A stretch of DNA of 42,183 nucleotides, taken from positions 1-42,183 of the forward strand of contig JAUZOW010000003.1 in the NCBI GenBank assembly GCA_030706225.1, in the 5' to 3' direction. The notes below the pieces were generated by a model that saw nothing but the letters and a program-made list of their open reading frames with translations, had not been told where the DNA came from and did not search any database. Positions 17,338 to 27,000 of this stretch are shown piece after piece. Position 1 is the stretch's first letter, and the number at the start of each line of letters is the position of its first letter. The translations under genes were made by a program, and so were the position numbers. This DNA is from Bacteroidota bacterium (lineage in GTDB: Bacteria > Bacteroidota > Bacteroidia > Bacteroidales > FEN-979).

Positions 17338-18120
17338 ATGGGGGAGAAAATATTGAAAGTGATCCTGATCGATGATGAACCTCAGGCGATTTCAGTCCTT
17401 GAACAAATACTACTCAATTATCCTCGTTTAAAAATATGCGGAAAAATTACAGATCCCGGAATAGCGATGTCGGTGATCCGGGATATCAAGCCTGACTTGG
17501 TTTTTCTTGATATTGAAATGCCTGGGAAAGATGGATTTGAGATTCTTAAGGAAATCAATGACCTGGGGTTGAATCCGTGGATTATTTTTGTGACAGCCTT
17601 TGATCAGTTTGCAATTCGTGCTCTCCGTTCGGCAGCCTTTGATTATCTTTTAAAGCCTGTTGACCTCGAGGAACTGGATAATGCTATAGTCAGGCTTTTC
17701 CGGATGCTTAGCGGAAATTCCCCGGAAAATGATGATAATCCCCTTTCTGAAAAAACAAAAAAATTGATCGTTGAAACAACGGGGCACGGGAAAATAAAAA
17801 TTTCAACCGGTAACGGATTTATATTCCTGAGGCCTGAGGATATTTTCTATATTCTTGCAGATTGGAATTATTCCGAAATCTATTATAGCCAGTATCATCA
17901 CGATATTGTGACGACCAATCTGGGATCCATTTGGAAAATGCTCCCCTCCGGGTCATTTTTCCGGATAACCCGGTCTCTCATCGTCAACCTGAAATATCTT
18001 TCCAAAGTCAACCGGAAAAAGAGGCAGATAATAATTAACAAAGACGGAGATGAATGCTCATTTACAATTCCTCTTTTGAATCTTCGCAAGATGGAGCGTT
18101 TTCTGGATTCTAACCATTAA
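17338..18120 (+). CDS. LytTR-family response regulator
   Basis: This 260-residue protein has a complete receiver domain: acidic pair D12/D13, phosphoacceptor D58 in FLDIEMPGKDGF, and K106 in DYLLKPVD. A LytTR DNA-binding domain fills about 140-258 (FFRITRSLIVNLKYL). Unlike the regulator at 12319 it should be phosphorylated by a histidine kinase, but none is encoded nearby. Its last 11 bases overlap the end of the convergent HlyD gene, so the two transcripts run into each other. It might regulate the efflux operon it faces; that is inference from position only. Confidence 0.92.
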   Translation: MGEKILKVILIDDEPQAISVLEQILLNYPRLKICGKITDPGIAMSVIRDIKPDLVFLDIEMPGKDGFEILKEINDLGLNPWIIFVTAFDQFAIRALRSAAFDYLLKPVDLEELDNAIVRLFRMLSGNSPENDDNPLSEKTKKLIVETTGHGKIKISTGNGFIFLRPEDIFYILADWNYSEIYYSQYHHDIVTTNLGSIWKMLPSGSFFRITRSLIVNLKYLSKVNRKKRQIIINKDGDECSFTIPLLNLRKMERFLDSNH

Positions 18121-19219
18121 TATACCCGGGAACCTTGATTTTTTCTTTTCCTTTCAATCCCGAAATTACCTGAATATTGATTCCGTCAGATAGACCTGTC
18201 CGGATGTATCGTTTCTCAAATTTCTGAGGTGCTGTTTCCACTTCTACATAAGAAGAATCTCCTTCGAATTGCAATAAGCTTTCCTTGATAGCCATTACCT
18301 TTTCAACCCGCTGCAGAACGATATCTGCATTAGCGCTGTATCCTGCCCGAATAAACTGGTCGGGCTTCAGATTTACATCGGCTTTGATTTCAAACTGAAC
18401 AGCTCCGTTTTCAAGGACTCCTTTGGGGGCAATATAATTTAATGTCGCCTTAAAAGTATCATTTTCAATTGCGCCTACCGTAAGCATCAGGTTCATGCCG
18501 GGTTTAAGTTTACCGACCTCTGTTTCATCCAGTTTACCGTCGAAGATCATATCTCCGACATCTGCCACGGAAGCAATGGTAGTTCCTGCATTAAAATTAT
18601 TGGTTTCGATCACATTACTACCAACTTTAACCGGAACGTCGAGGATCATACCTGCAATTGTTGACCGGATCAGAGTATTCGTGGTTTTTCCCGATTTTTT
18701 ATTTACTCCTTCCCGGATCAGTTCCAGGTTAGCTTCAGCTGCATCCACTTCCTGGCTTGCATTGCGGTAAGCAATCTGTGACTGTTGGTATTCAGATTCC
18801 GGAACAACACCCTGTTTGAAAAGCTTTTCTTCCCGGGAATAATTCATTTTAGCATCGTCATATGCTATCTTTGCCTTATCAAGCCTTGCTTCTGCATTGT
18901 TAAGGTTTACCAGGTCAGGAATGATTCGGATTCTGGCAATGACATCACCGGTTTTTACTCTCTTTCCGGCTTCCACATATACTTCTTCCACGATCCCGGA
19001 TACCTGCGGCTTGATTTCGATTTCTTTCCGGGGAATGATCGATCCGGTAGCCACTGTTTTCTTGACAATATCTGTAACAAATGGGGTTTCAGTTCTGAAA
19101 ACGACCGGTTTTTCTTTCGATTTATTATAAAGATAGAAGATGGTCACAATAAAAATCAACAGGATCAGTACCAGGATGACTATCCTGATGATCTTTTTTA
19201 ATTTACTTTTCTGACTCAT
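18110..19219 (-). CDS. HlyD/MacA-type periplasmic adaptor of an efflux system
   Basis: This 369-residue membrane fusion protein has an N-terminal anchor (about 10-31), a split biotinyl-lipoyl hairpin (IKPQVSGIVEEVYVEAGKRVKTGDVI, and STIAGMILDVPVKVGSNV), a coiled-coil hairpin between them (about 105-165) and beta-barrel domains at the C-terminus. Such adaptors link an inner-membrane pump to an outer-membrane TolC-type channel. It is the last gene of the unit that starts at 22482, beginning 25 bases after the second permease. No TolC-like gene lies in the window. Its 3' end overlaps the convergent LytTR gene by 11 bases. Confidence 0.92.
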   Translation of the reverse strand: MSQKSKLKKIIRIVILVLILLIFIVTIFYLYNKSKEKPVVFRTETPFVTDIVKKTVATGSIIPRKEIEIKPQVSGIVEEVYVEAGKRVKTGDVIARIRIIPDLVNLNNAEARLDKAKIAYDDAKMNYSREEKLFKQGVVPESEYQQSQIAYRNASQEVDAAEANLELIREGVNKKSGKTTNTLIRSTIAGMILDVPVKVGSNVIETNNFNAGTTIASVADVGDMIFDGKLDETEVGKLKPGMNLMLTVGAIENDTFKATLNYIAPKGVLENGAVQFEIKADVNLKPDQFIRAGYSANADIVLQRVEKVMAIKESLLQFEGDSSYVEVETAPQKFEKRYIRTGLSDGINIQVISGLKGKEKIKVPGYING

Positions 19220-19244
19220 GAAGTGATCTCCTTTTCATTAGATT

Positions 19245-20507
19245 TTATTCATATCGTAGTGCATCAATAGGTTTAATGGCAACAGCCCGGCGTGCAGGTA
19301 TGAAACCGGCCAAAGCTCCGGAAAAGATCAGGATGATTAAAGCGGTCACAGCCACCCGGAAATTAATGCCCGGGTGAAGGAACATCTCGGTTGAAGCTCC
19401 TGATTTCTCAAGCAGGTAATTAATCAATTCCAGAACAGATACTCCCAGAGATAGTCCGATATAGCCGGCAAATGTGGTCAGGACGATCGATTCGGTAATG
19501 ATCTGGGAGATAATGGTATACGGAGAAGCGCCAATAGCTCGCTGGATCCCGATTTCCTTTGTCCGCTCCTTGACGACTACCAGCATGATATTGGAAACGC
19601 CGATCACACCGGCCAGAAGGGTCCCGATACCCACGATCCAGACCAGAACGGCAATGCCCAGAAAAAGACCTACCATTTTCTTGTACTCCACTTCCAGATT
19701 GAAATGGCCGATGGCACGGTCATCCTGTGGAGCGATCGAATGGTTCTTCTTGAGAATCCGGATGGCTTTGTCCTCCACAACAGCTACCGGGATGCCTTCT
19801 TTGGAGGTAATATTAAAAAAGCCGATGGCATCTCCGTAATTAAATGTCTTTTGCATCGTGGTGAAAGGCATGAATATATTGCTGTTGTCACGGATTGCCG
19901 ATTCCCCGGTTCGTTTGGATTTAAAAAGCCCTACAACTTCAAAATAAACTCCCTGTATCTGGATATATTTACCGATCGGGTTTTCTCCTTTCACAAAAAG
20001 AACTTCAAGAACACGGTTACCAATGACCACGACCTTTCGTTTCTCCTTGATATCCATTTCGTTAATGAAACGGCCTTTAAGAATATTAACAGGATCGATG
20101 AGGTTGTACACCGGGTAATCGCCAAAGATGTTAAATGCTCCGGATTTCAGTCCACGGATCACATTGCTGCTTCCGTTATATCCCCCGACATTCGTACGGG
20201 GAGCCAGGTATTTTATTTCAGGGATTGCAGCATGCAATGCATCTATATCATTGTTCTGGAAATTAAATTGCCTGCCTCGTGTAAAACCTTTATACGGTAA
20301 GGAAGTCTGTTGAGCCCACATAAAAACGCTGTTGGTCGCCATATCCCCGAAATTCTGAGATATTCCGTTTTCAAGACCTTTTCCCGACCCCATCATGATC
20401 ACCAGCATGAAGATACCCCAGAACACGCCAAAAGCGGTAAGAAATGTCCGGAGCTTATTCTTGCTCAGTACATGATAAATCTCCTGCCAGCGATCAAGGT
20501 CAAACAT
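19245..20507 (-). CDS. MacB/FtsX-type ABC transporter permease (second copy)
   Basis: This 420-residue permease has an N-terminal helix (TAFGVFWGIFMLVIMMGSG), a large periplasmic MacB-type domain (about 45-270) and three C-terminal helices forming the FtsX domain, with the conserved VVVKERTKEIGIQRAIGA coupling segment and FAGYIGLSLGV. It ends with RRAVAIKPIDALRYE, typical of the family. It would pair with the ATPase at 21808-22482 and the neighbouring permease to drive mechanotransmission-type export. It lies 45 bases after the first permease. It is intact, unlike that neighbour. Substrate not predictable: peptides, lipoproteins or drugs are possible. Confidence 0.93.
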   Translation of the reverse strand: MFDLDRWQEIYHVLSKNKLRTFLTAFGVFWGIFMLVIMMGSGKGLENGISQNFGDMATNSVFMWAQQTSLPYKGFTRGRQFNFQNNDIDALHAAIPEIKYLAPRTNVGGYNGSSNVIRGLKSGAFNIFGDYPVYNLIDPVNILKGRFINEMDIKEKRKVVVIGNRVLEVLFVKGENPIGKYIQIQGVYFEVVGLFKSKRTGESAIRDNSNIFMPFTTMQKTFNYGDAIGFFNITSKEGIPVAVVEDKAIRILKKNHSIAPQDDRAIGHFNLEVEYKKMVGLFLGIAVLVWIVGIGTLLAGVIGVSNIMLVVVKERTKEIGIQRAIGASPYTIISQIITESIVLTTFAGYIGLSLGVSVLELINYLLEKSGASTEMFLHPGINFRVAVTALIILIFSGALAGFIPARRAVAIKPIDALRYE

Positions 20508-20552
20508 TTTCTTTGATTCTAGGAATTATTAAATCGTAAATCGTAATTCAAA

Positions 20553-21791
20553 TCATTCATCTCTCAATGCTTCTACCGGTTTAACTCTGGCTGCGCTCAT
20601 AGCCGGGAACAGTCCTGCAAGAACTCCTGCTACAATCAGTAAAATGGTTGCTCCGAGTGCAATTCCCAGGTCGGCCTGCGGATTTTTAAAGAAATCGAAA
20701 GGTGGCATTTTGATGCTGATCAGTTCGAGCAGCCCGACTCCCAGCACAAGCCCGACATAACCGGAAAACCCGGTGATCAGGATCGCTTCGCGGAGGACCA
20801 ATGATACAATTGAGTATGGAGTAGCCCCGAGCGCTTTTCTAACGCCGATTTCCTTGGTTCTTTCCTTAACCGATATCATCATGATATTGCTTACCCCGAC
20901 CACACCGGCTATGATCGTTCCGATGCCAATAATCCAGATAAAAAGCCGGATTCCGGCAAACAAAGAATTGAAACGTCTTACATCTTCACTTTTATTCATT
21001 ACATCAATGGCCCGTTTATCGCCCGGATCAAAAGTATGTTCACGCGCCAGCGTGAAAGTCGCCTTCTTCAGCATCGCATCGGCTTGTTCCGGCGTTGCAG
21101 TTCCTGTAGTAAATGAAATCTGGTTGATTACATTCTGGCTGAAGAAAATCCGTTGAGCAGTGCTGATCGGGAGATAAATCCTTCGCTGTTCGTAATCATC
21201 CCGGCCGAAATCACGAAAAACTCCGACAACTTTGAACAAAACACCCTTGATGTTGATATATTTCCCCAGAGCGACCGTATCGGAGCCTTTGAACAGAGCT
21301 GATTTAACCTTTTCGCCTATGGCCGCTACCTTCCTGTTTTCCCGGATATCTATTTCATTCAGAAACCTTCCCTGAATCATCTTCACTTCTTTGATAAAAC
21401 CATAATCAGGATGACAGGGGGAAATAAAAAAGGAACCATACTCTTGTTTATAGGAAACCAGCTCGTTTCCCAGGAAAAGACGGGCGGAAATATGGTCATA
21501 GCCTTTGACCGCATGCCGGATCAGGTTATAATCCTGATTGGTAAACTTAATCTCCCGTCCGGCCTGCAATCCCTTGTATTGAAGGCTGGTCATACCGTTG
21601 CTGATCCAGATTCCGTTGAGAGCGCCTCCCCTGAATTGTTCCCTGACTCCGTTTTCCAATCCGTTCCCTGATCCCAGCAATATGATCAGCATAAAGATTC
21701 ACCATGCTACGCTGAATCCCGTCAGGAAAGTACGCAACTTGTTCTTCTGAACGGTACTCAGGATCTCCTGCCAGATATCGAAGTTGTACAT
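20553..21791 (-). pseudogene. MacB/FtsX-type permease (first copy) with an in-frame TGA in helix 1
   Basis: From ATG 21791 the frame reads a normal MacB-type start ([20 protein letters not shown], then [10 protein letters not shown]). Codon 31 is TGA (minus strand, 21701-21699), where the paralogue next door and the family have Gly (WGIFML); GGA to TGA is a single change. The frame then continues for 379 residues to 20553 with the periplasmic domain and FtsX helices, including SVKERTKEIGVRKALGA, without other damage. Restart at ATG 21692 would lose the cytoplasmic N-terminus and half of helix 1. Everything else is preserved, so the lesion is recent, or is a sequencing error. Stop-codon readthrough is less likely. 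Confidence 0.85.
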
Positions 21792-21807
21792 TGATTGGAT
21801 GATCCTT

Positions 21808-22482
21808 TTAATTTTTAATGATGTCAGTAATCATACCATCGGTGATGTGAATGATGCGATGAGTTCTTGCAGAAATATCATGTTCATGAGTGACGATCAC
21901 CACTGTGATTCCGGAATTATTGATTTCTTCAAAAAGATCCATCATTTCCATAGAAGTCACCGAATCGAGAGCACCGGTTGGCTCGTCGGCAAGAATCACT
22001 TTAGGCTTTGTGATCAGTGCCCGGGCAATAGCAATTCTCTGTTTCTGTCCTCCTGAAAGTTCTGAAGGAAGATGGAAAGCCCAATCCTTAAGCCCCAGCC
22101 GATCGAGATATTCCATTGCGATCAGATTCCTTTTTTTTCTGCCGATTTTCTGATAATATAATGGCAAGGCGACGTTTTCCATTGCATTTTTAAAAGATAT
22201 CAGGTTAAATGACTGAAAAACGAAACCCAGCATCTGATTCCTTAACCGCGCAGCTTTTTTTTCATTAAGGTTGAATATCTTTGAGCCGTTAAGAGAATAT
22301 TCGCCTTTGTCATAATTATCAAGGATTCCCAGTATGTTTAGGAGAGTGGATTTTCCTGACCCGGATGCACCCATAATCGATATCATTTCCCCTTCTGCAA
22401 TATCAAGGTCGATACCTTTCAATACGTGTAACCGATTTTCACCGGTAATATAGGATTTATGAATGTCCCGGATATGTATCAT
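21808..22482 (-). CDS. ABC transporter ATP-binding protein (MacB/LolD type)
   Basis: This 224-residue ATPase has Walker [10 protein letters not shown] (residues 38-46), the Q-loop (FVFQSFNLI), the signature LSGGQKQR, Walker [13 protein letters not shown] and the H-loop VIVTHEHD. The DEPTGALD form is typical of the LolD/MacB/FtsE group that works with FtsX-fold permeases. It is the first gene of the unit ATPase, permease, permease, HlyD adaptor, starting 16 bases before the first permease. Upstream sequence (22483-22686) shows no clear TAnnTTTG box; the promoter is not identified. Confidence 0.95.
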   Translation of the reverse strand: MIHIRDIHKSYITGENRLHVLKGIDLDIAEGEMISIMGASGSGKSTLLNILGILDNYDKGEYSLNGSKIFNLNEKKAARLRNQMLGFVFQSFNLISFKNAMENVALPLYYQKIGRKKRNLIAMEYLDRLGLKDWAFHLPSELSGGQKQRIAIARALITKPKVILADEPTGALDSVTSMEMMDLFEEINNSGITVVIVTHEHDISARTHRIIHITDGMITDIIKN

Positions 22483-22620
22483 AGAAATTTTCCCTAAAAT
22501 TGAACATTAGACTATTTAAAATTGAATTTGTTACAGAATCACATACAAATTTCATCATGATTTCATGTGAAAGATAATAAAATCTGTTAAACTTCCGTAA
22601 AAATCGATAAAAGAAAAAGA

Positions 22621-22640
22621 TACCGGGTTGAAATCCGGTA
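22621..22640 (-). terminator. Possible terminator after the epimerase gene
   Basis: On the minus strand TACCGG and CCGGTA (6-bp stem, 8-base loop) are followed by TCTTTTTCTTTT. It lies 47 bases downstream of the epimerase stop. A second weak hairpin lies between them. Confidence 0.5.
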
Positions 22641-22686
22641 ATGTGGTAGTTTGAAAATCCCCGTTTCAGGGAATGACTTTTGAAAA

Positions 22687-23781
22687 TTAAGCTTTTTTCA
22701 GGATTTCTCTTTTATTTCTGTAATAATCAATAGTTCTCCGGATGGCTTCTTCCTGTGGATATTTTACACGAAAACCGAAATCCTCAGCTGCCTTTTCTGA
22801 AGAAAAGGTAAAATCATTACAAAGATAGATCATTGAAAACCTGTTCAATTTCAGGTTGATTTCCCGTCCGGGCTTTAATGAATGGGTAAACCTATCGAAA
22901 ATATTTCTCAACACCCGGGTCATACGGAATGGAACCCATAGGTTTATGGACCATATACGGTATCCTGCTTCTCGGATTATGTGGTCGAAAAATTGAAAAT
23001 AATTCATTCCGGGACCATCGGTTATGAAATAGATATTTCCTGCCGGTCTGGTATTACCTTTCCACAATTCGGAAGCAGCCTGAATATGAGCAAAAGCGAC
23101 ATTTTCAACATAGACTTGCTGGCATTTCACCGTTGCTTTTCCCATCCGGGTATAAAATCCTGAACGGGCGGTTTCCAACAGTGATGCCATATGATAAGGA
23201 TCTGCTTCTCCATAAATGAAAGAAGGGCGAAGAATCATAGTATAAAGTGCAGGTTTGTTTTCGTTATCGATGCAACCATTCGCATCTGTAACCATTTTCT
23301 CTGCTTTTTCCTTGCTTTTACCGTACATACCGGGATGCTTTTCCGGATATGGGCAGGATTCGTCGATATCTTTCAACGGGATGCCTCCGTAAACAGCTTC
23401 CTGTGAGCTGGTATATATAAGATACTTTACTCCTGCCGCTTTGCAGGCTCTGATAACGTTTTCCGTGCCTTTTACATTGGTTTGCCAGATCTCCTCATCC
23501 GTGTATTGCCCGCAATCTCTTTTGGAAGCCAGATGAATGACAATATCAATACTACGGCATGCATCCTCCACTGCCTCATAATCCCTGACATCTCCCCGGA
23601 TTGTCGTCAGTCCGTTTATTTCCGGATTGGTCTCTTCCCGTTTGTCAAATAATTTCAACGAAGCAACTTTCAACGGCGAATCCTCTGCCGTAAGCTGCTT
23701 TACTATCACTCTGCCTAAAAATCCCGAACTACCGGTGATAAGTACAGAAGGAAATTGATTATGCAAGGTTTGATCCTTCAT
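22687..23781 (-). CDS. NAD-dependent epimerase/dehydratase (extended SDR, 3-beta-HSD-like)
   Basis: This 364-residue protein has the NAD(P)-binding motif TGSSGFLG (residues 16-23), the DVRD acidic loop for adenine, S125/S126 in YTSSQEAVYG and the catalytic pair Y153/K157 (YGKSK). The YGEADPYHM segment and C-terminal region resemble 3-beta-hydroxysteroid dehydrogenase/isomerase and sterol/hopanoid-related enzymes more than sugar epimerases. The full Rossmann plus substrate-binding layout is present. The gene stands alone between a candidate terminator downstream and a -7 box upstream. The substrate is not certain: a nucleotide sugar, sterol-like or terpenoid compound are options. Confidence 0.9.
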   Translation of the reverse strand: MKDQTLHNQFPSVLITGSSGFLGRVIVKQLTAEDSPLKVASLKLFDKREETNPEINGLTTIRGDVRDYEAVEDACRSIDIVIHLASKRDCGQYTDEEIWQTNVKGTENVIRACKAAGVKYLIYTSSQEAVYGGIPLKDIDESCPYPEKHPGMYGKSKEKAEKMVTDANGCIDNENKPALYTMILRPSFIYGEADPYHMASLLETARSGFYTRMGKATVKCQQVYVENVAFAHIQAASELWKGNTRPAGNIYFITDGPGMNYFQFFDHIIREAGYRIWSINLWVPFRMTRVLRNIFDRFTHSLKPGREINLKLNRFSMIYLCNDFTFSSEKAAEDFGFRVKYPQEEAIRRTIDYYRNKREILKKA

Positions 23782-23802
23782 TACCCATTCATTTTACCGG
23801 CG

Positions 23803-23810
23803 CAAAAATA
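23803..23810 (-). promoter_or_regulatory. -7 box for the epimerase gene
   Basis: TATTTTTG on the minus strand, 21 bases before the ATG, matches TAnnTTTG. No TTG at the usual -33 distance; a hairpin occupies that place instead. Confidence 0.4.
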
Positions 23811-23821
23811 CTATAAAAAAA

Positions 23822-23849
23822 GCCCTCCTGAAAATTAATTGAGGAGGGC
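23822..23849 (-). terminator. Hairpin with T-run just upstream of the epimerase promoter
   Basis: GCCCTCCT and AGGAGGGC form an 8-bp stem with a 12-base AT-rich loop, followed on the minus strand by TTTTTT. It would stop minus-strand transcripts that come from the direction of the secreted protein gene, insulating the epimerase promoter. Confidence 0.55.
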
Positions 23850-23890
23850 GGAAGATCAATGGGTCAAATGTCGGGCAACCTGTCAAAAAG

Positions 23891-23963
23891 TTACGGTTTT
23901 ACCGATATTTTTTACTGGTTCGCGATGAGTTTATTGAATTTTTTTAGAATTGTTTTACTTTTG
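23891..23963 (+). promoter_or_regulatory. Promoter of the Ig-repeat secreted protein, with upstream direct repeats
   Basis: TTG at 23934-23936 and TACTTTTG at 23956-23963 are 19 bases apart, a full match to the Bacteroidota promoter. Transcription would start about 45 bases before the ATG. Just upstream, TTACGGTTTT (23891) and TTACTGGTTC (23912) form an imperfect direct repeat with 21-base period that resembles a LytTR site. Confidence 0.7.
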
Positions 23964-24014
23964 CGAATAGAGAAGTCACACATTTCATTCTTCCTTTATT
24001 ACAAAAAATAGCAA

Positions 24015-27000
24015 ATGAATAAAGCATTATTTCTCGTATGCATGATGCTTTTATGCACCGGCATTACCTATAGCCAGAACTCTGATTTAAAACCTAAGGT
24101 TGTAAAACCTGTCTATTTTGATGTATCGCCTCCGTTAAGCGAAATAGCCAGATCTCTCCGTGCAACACCATCAACTTCCTGGAAAGATGGGGTTGTTAAA
24201 AATCATTTCGATCAGCGACAGAATAATAATGCCGTTGTCGTCGATAAGGTTGAACAACAGTCTTATCCTGAATCACCTCTGGTATCAACCGACCAGAATT
24301 TTGACGGAAATACCAATACAGAAGGGTATGTCCCTCCCGATACAGATGGTGATGTCAGCACGAATTATTACTTCCAGGTCGTAAACTGCCATTATTCCAT
24401 TTACAGTAAAACCGGTTCATTACTTCTGGGTCCTGTGGAAAACAGTGCCGTATGGAATGGGATGCCCAATAATTCCAACGATGGCGATGCAGTGGTCATT
24501 TACGACAGCCAGGCTGATCGATGGGTTTTTACCCAGTTTTCATTGCCGAATTATCCTGACGGACCATTTTATCAAATGATAGCCATTTCCCAGACCAATA
24601 ATCCGCTGGGTTCCTGGTACCGTTATGAATATTCGTTCTCAGATATGAACGATTACCCCAAATTTGGAATTTGGCCTGACGGATATTACATGTCGGCCAA
24701 CCGCTTTTCTGCAGGATCGTTTAATTATGCGGGTACAGCAGTTTATGCCTATAACCGGTCCCTGATGCTTATCGGGGATTCAACCGCACAACAGGTTTCC
24801 TTTACTTTATCCTCCTCCGATCCGGCTTTTGGATTTCTTCCGGCAGATTGTGACGGTTCATTTCCTGCTTCCGGTACCCCTGAATATTTTGCTTACATAA
24901 ATAAAAATACATACAATCTAAGGGTTTATCAATTCCATGTCGACTGGACTACAACTTCGAATTCCACTTTCGGGAGCTACCAGGATATTTCTGTTTCTTC
25001 TTTTAATACTACTACTTCACAAAACTATATTCCCCAGCAGGGAACCAGTGTTAAGCTGGATCCGATTGAAGATCGTTTGATGTACCGGATGCAGTACAGA
25101 TCCTTCTCGGATCATAAATCCATGGTCGTTTGTCATAATGTAAATAATACATCCGGCGTTACCGGGGTTCGTTGGTACGAACTCAGAAATACCGGATCGA
25201 CATGGACTAAATACCAGGAAGGAACATATAACCCGGGCGACGGTGCATATCGTTGGATGGGAAGTATTGCCATGGATGCCAACGGTGATATTGCTCTGGG
25301 ATATTCAAAATCAAGTTCCGGTATGTACCCTTCCGTCTATTTTACGGGAAGATTAAGCACGGATGCTCTCAATACAATGACTGTAACCGAAAGTGTGATC
25401 CAGAACGGATCAGGATATCAGAGTTCCAGTTCTCACCGCTGGGGTGATTACAGCGCAATGACCATTGATCCCTCTTCGTCTAATACTTTCTGGTATACTC
25501 AGGAATATATTCAAACTACAGGTCAGGCTAACTGGAAAACCCGTATTGCTTCATTTCATCTGGGAACTGCCGGCGTTCCGCTGTCGGTTACTGCAACGGC
25601 GAATCCTGCAGTCTGTAATCCCGGAGCTGCAGTTCAGCTAAGCACTACGGCTTCCGGAGGAACGGGTTCCTATACCTATTCCTGGTCCTCAAATCCTGCC
25701 GGATTTACTTCCACTTCTCAAAATCCTGTGGCTTATCCGTTAATCAATACAACCTATTCCGTTCTGGTCACCGACGGTGCTTCCTCAGGCACAGGAAGCT
25801 GTTCCGTCACCGTAAACATGAGTGCGACAGCGACAGCTACACCTTCCGTGATCAACCCGGGCAGCAATTCACAACTGAGTGTGTCCGTCCAGGGAGGAAG
25901 CGGTGTTTATACCTATTCCTGGACGTCAATTCCTGCAGGATTTACGTCAACTTCTGCCAATCCGGTGGTTTCACCAGCAATGAATACAAGCTATTATGTG
26001 ACAGTAAGTGATGGCTCTCAAACAGTGAATGCTTCATGTATCGTAACGGTCAACATGACAGTTAACCCTACTGCAACACCTTCTGCGATTAACGTGGGAA
26101 GCAGCTCTCAGCTGAGCGCCAATGTTCTGGGAGGTTCCGGTAACTACACATACTCCTGGACTTCCGTTCCGGCCGGATTCACTTCGACCGGTGCAAGTCC
26201 TGTCGTAACACCTTCCGTAACAACAGTCTATACCGTTGCCGTTAACGATGGTACCCATCTCATGTCGGGTTCCTGCACCGTTTCCGTAAATTTGGCCGTG
26301 AATGCTTCCGCAAACCCATCCTCAATTAATTTGGGAGGAACATCCCAGTTAAGTTCGGTTGCACAGGGAGGGAGCGGAACATTTACTTACTCGTGGGTGT
26401 CCACTCCTGCAGGATTTACATCGAACCAACAGAATCCCGTAGTATCTCCGACAGTAAGCACAATGTACACAGTAACAGCCAACGATGGCTCGCAAAACCA
26501 GAGCGCATCTGCAAATGTCCTGGTCAACATGACGGTAAACGTAACGGCAACGCCTTCCACGATCAATGCCGGACAAAGTTCACAATTAAATACAACGGTC
26601 ACCGGAGGAAGCGGAACCTATACCTATTCCTGGGTATCCAACCCGGCAGGGTTTGCATCCTCCAGCCCCAATCCGGTAGTAACCCCGACGGTCAACACTA
26701 TTTATACGGTTACGGTTAATGACGGTACTTTGAATGCAAACGGCAGCGCAACGGTTAATGTCAATCTTTCATCTTCAGCCAGTGCATCACCTTCTTCCAT
26801 CTGTGCAGGAGATTCGACACAACTTAGCGCAAATGCAATGGGAGGATCTGGTAATTATACCTATAGCTGGACTTCAACACCTTCGGGATTTACTTCAACG
26901 CAGGCAAATCCGGTCGTTACCCCGTCAGCTACGACAACTTATACCGTTCAGGTCATCGACGGTTCCAATACTACCAATAGCATGACGACAGTGTATGTAA

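Noticed and set aside
20553-21791. TGA read as an amino acid (alternative code)
   Set aside because: TGA ends other genes in the window normally, for example the Crp/Fnr and LytTR (12319) genes, so a general recoding is unlikely.
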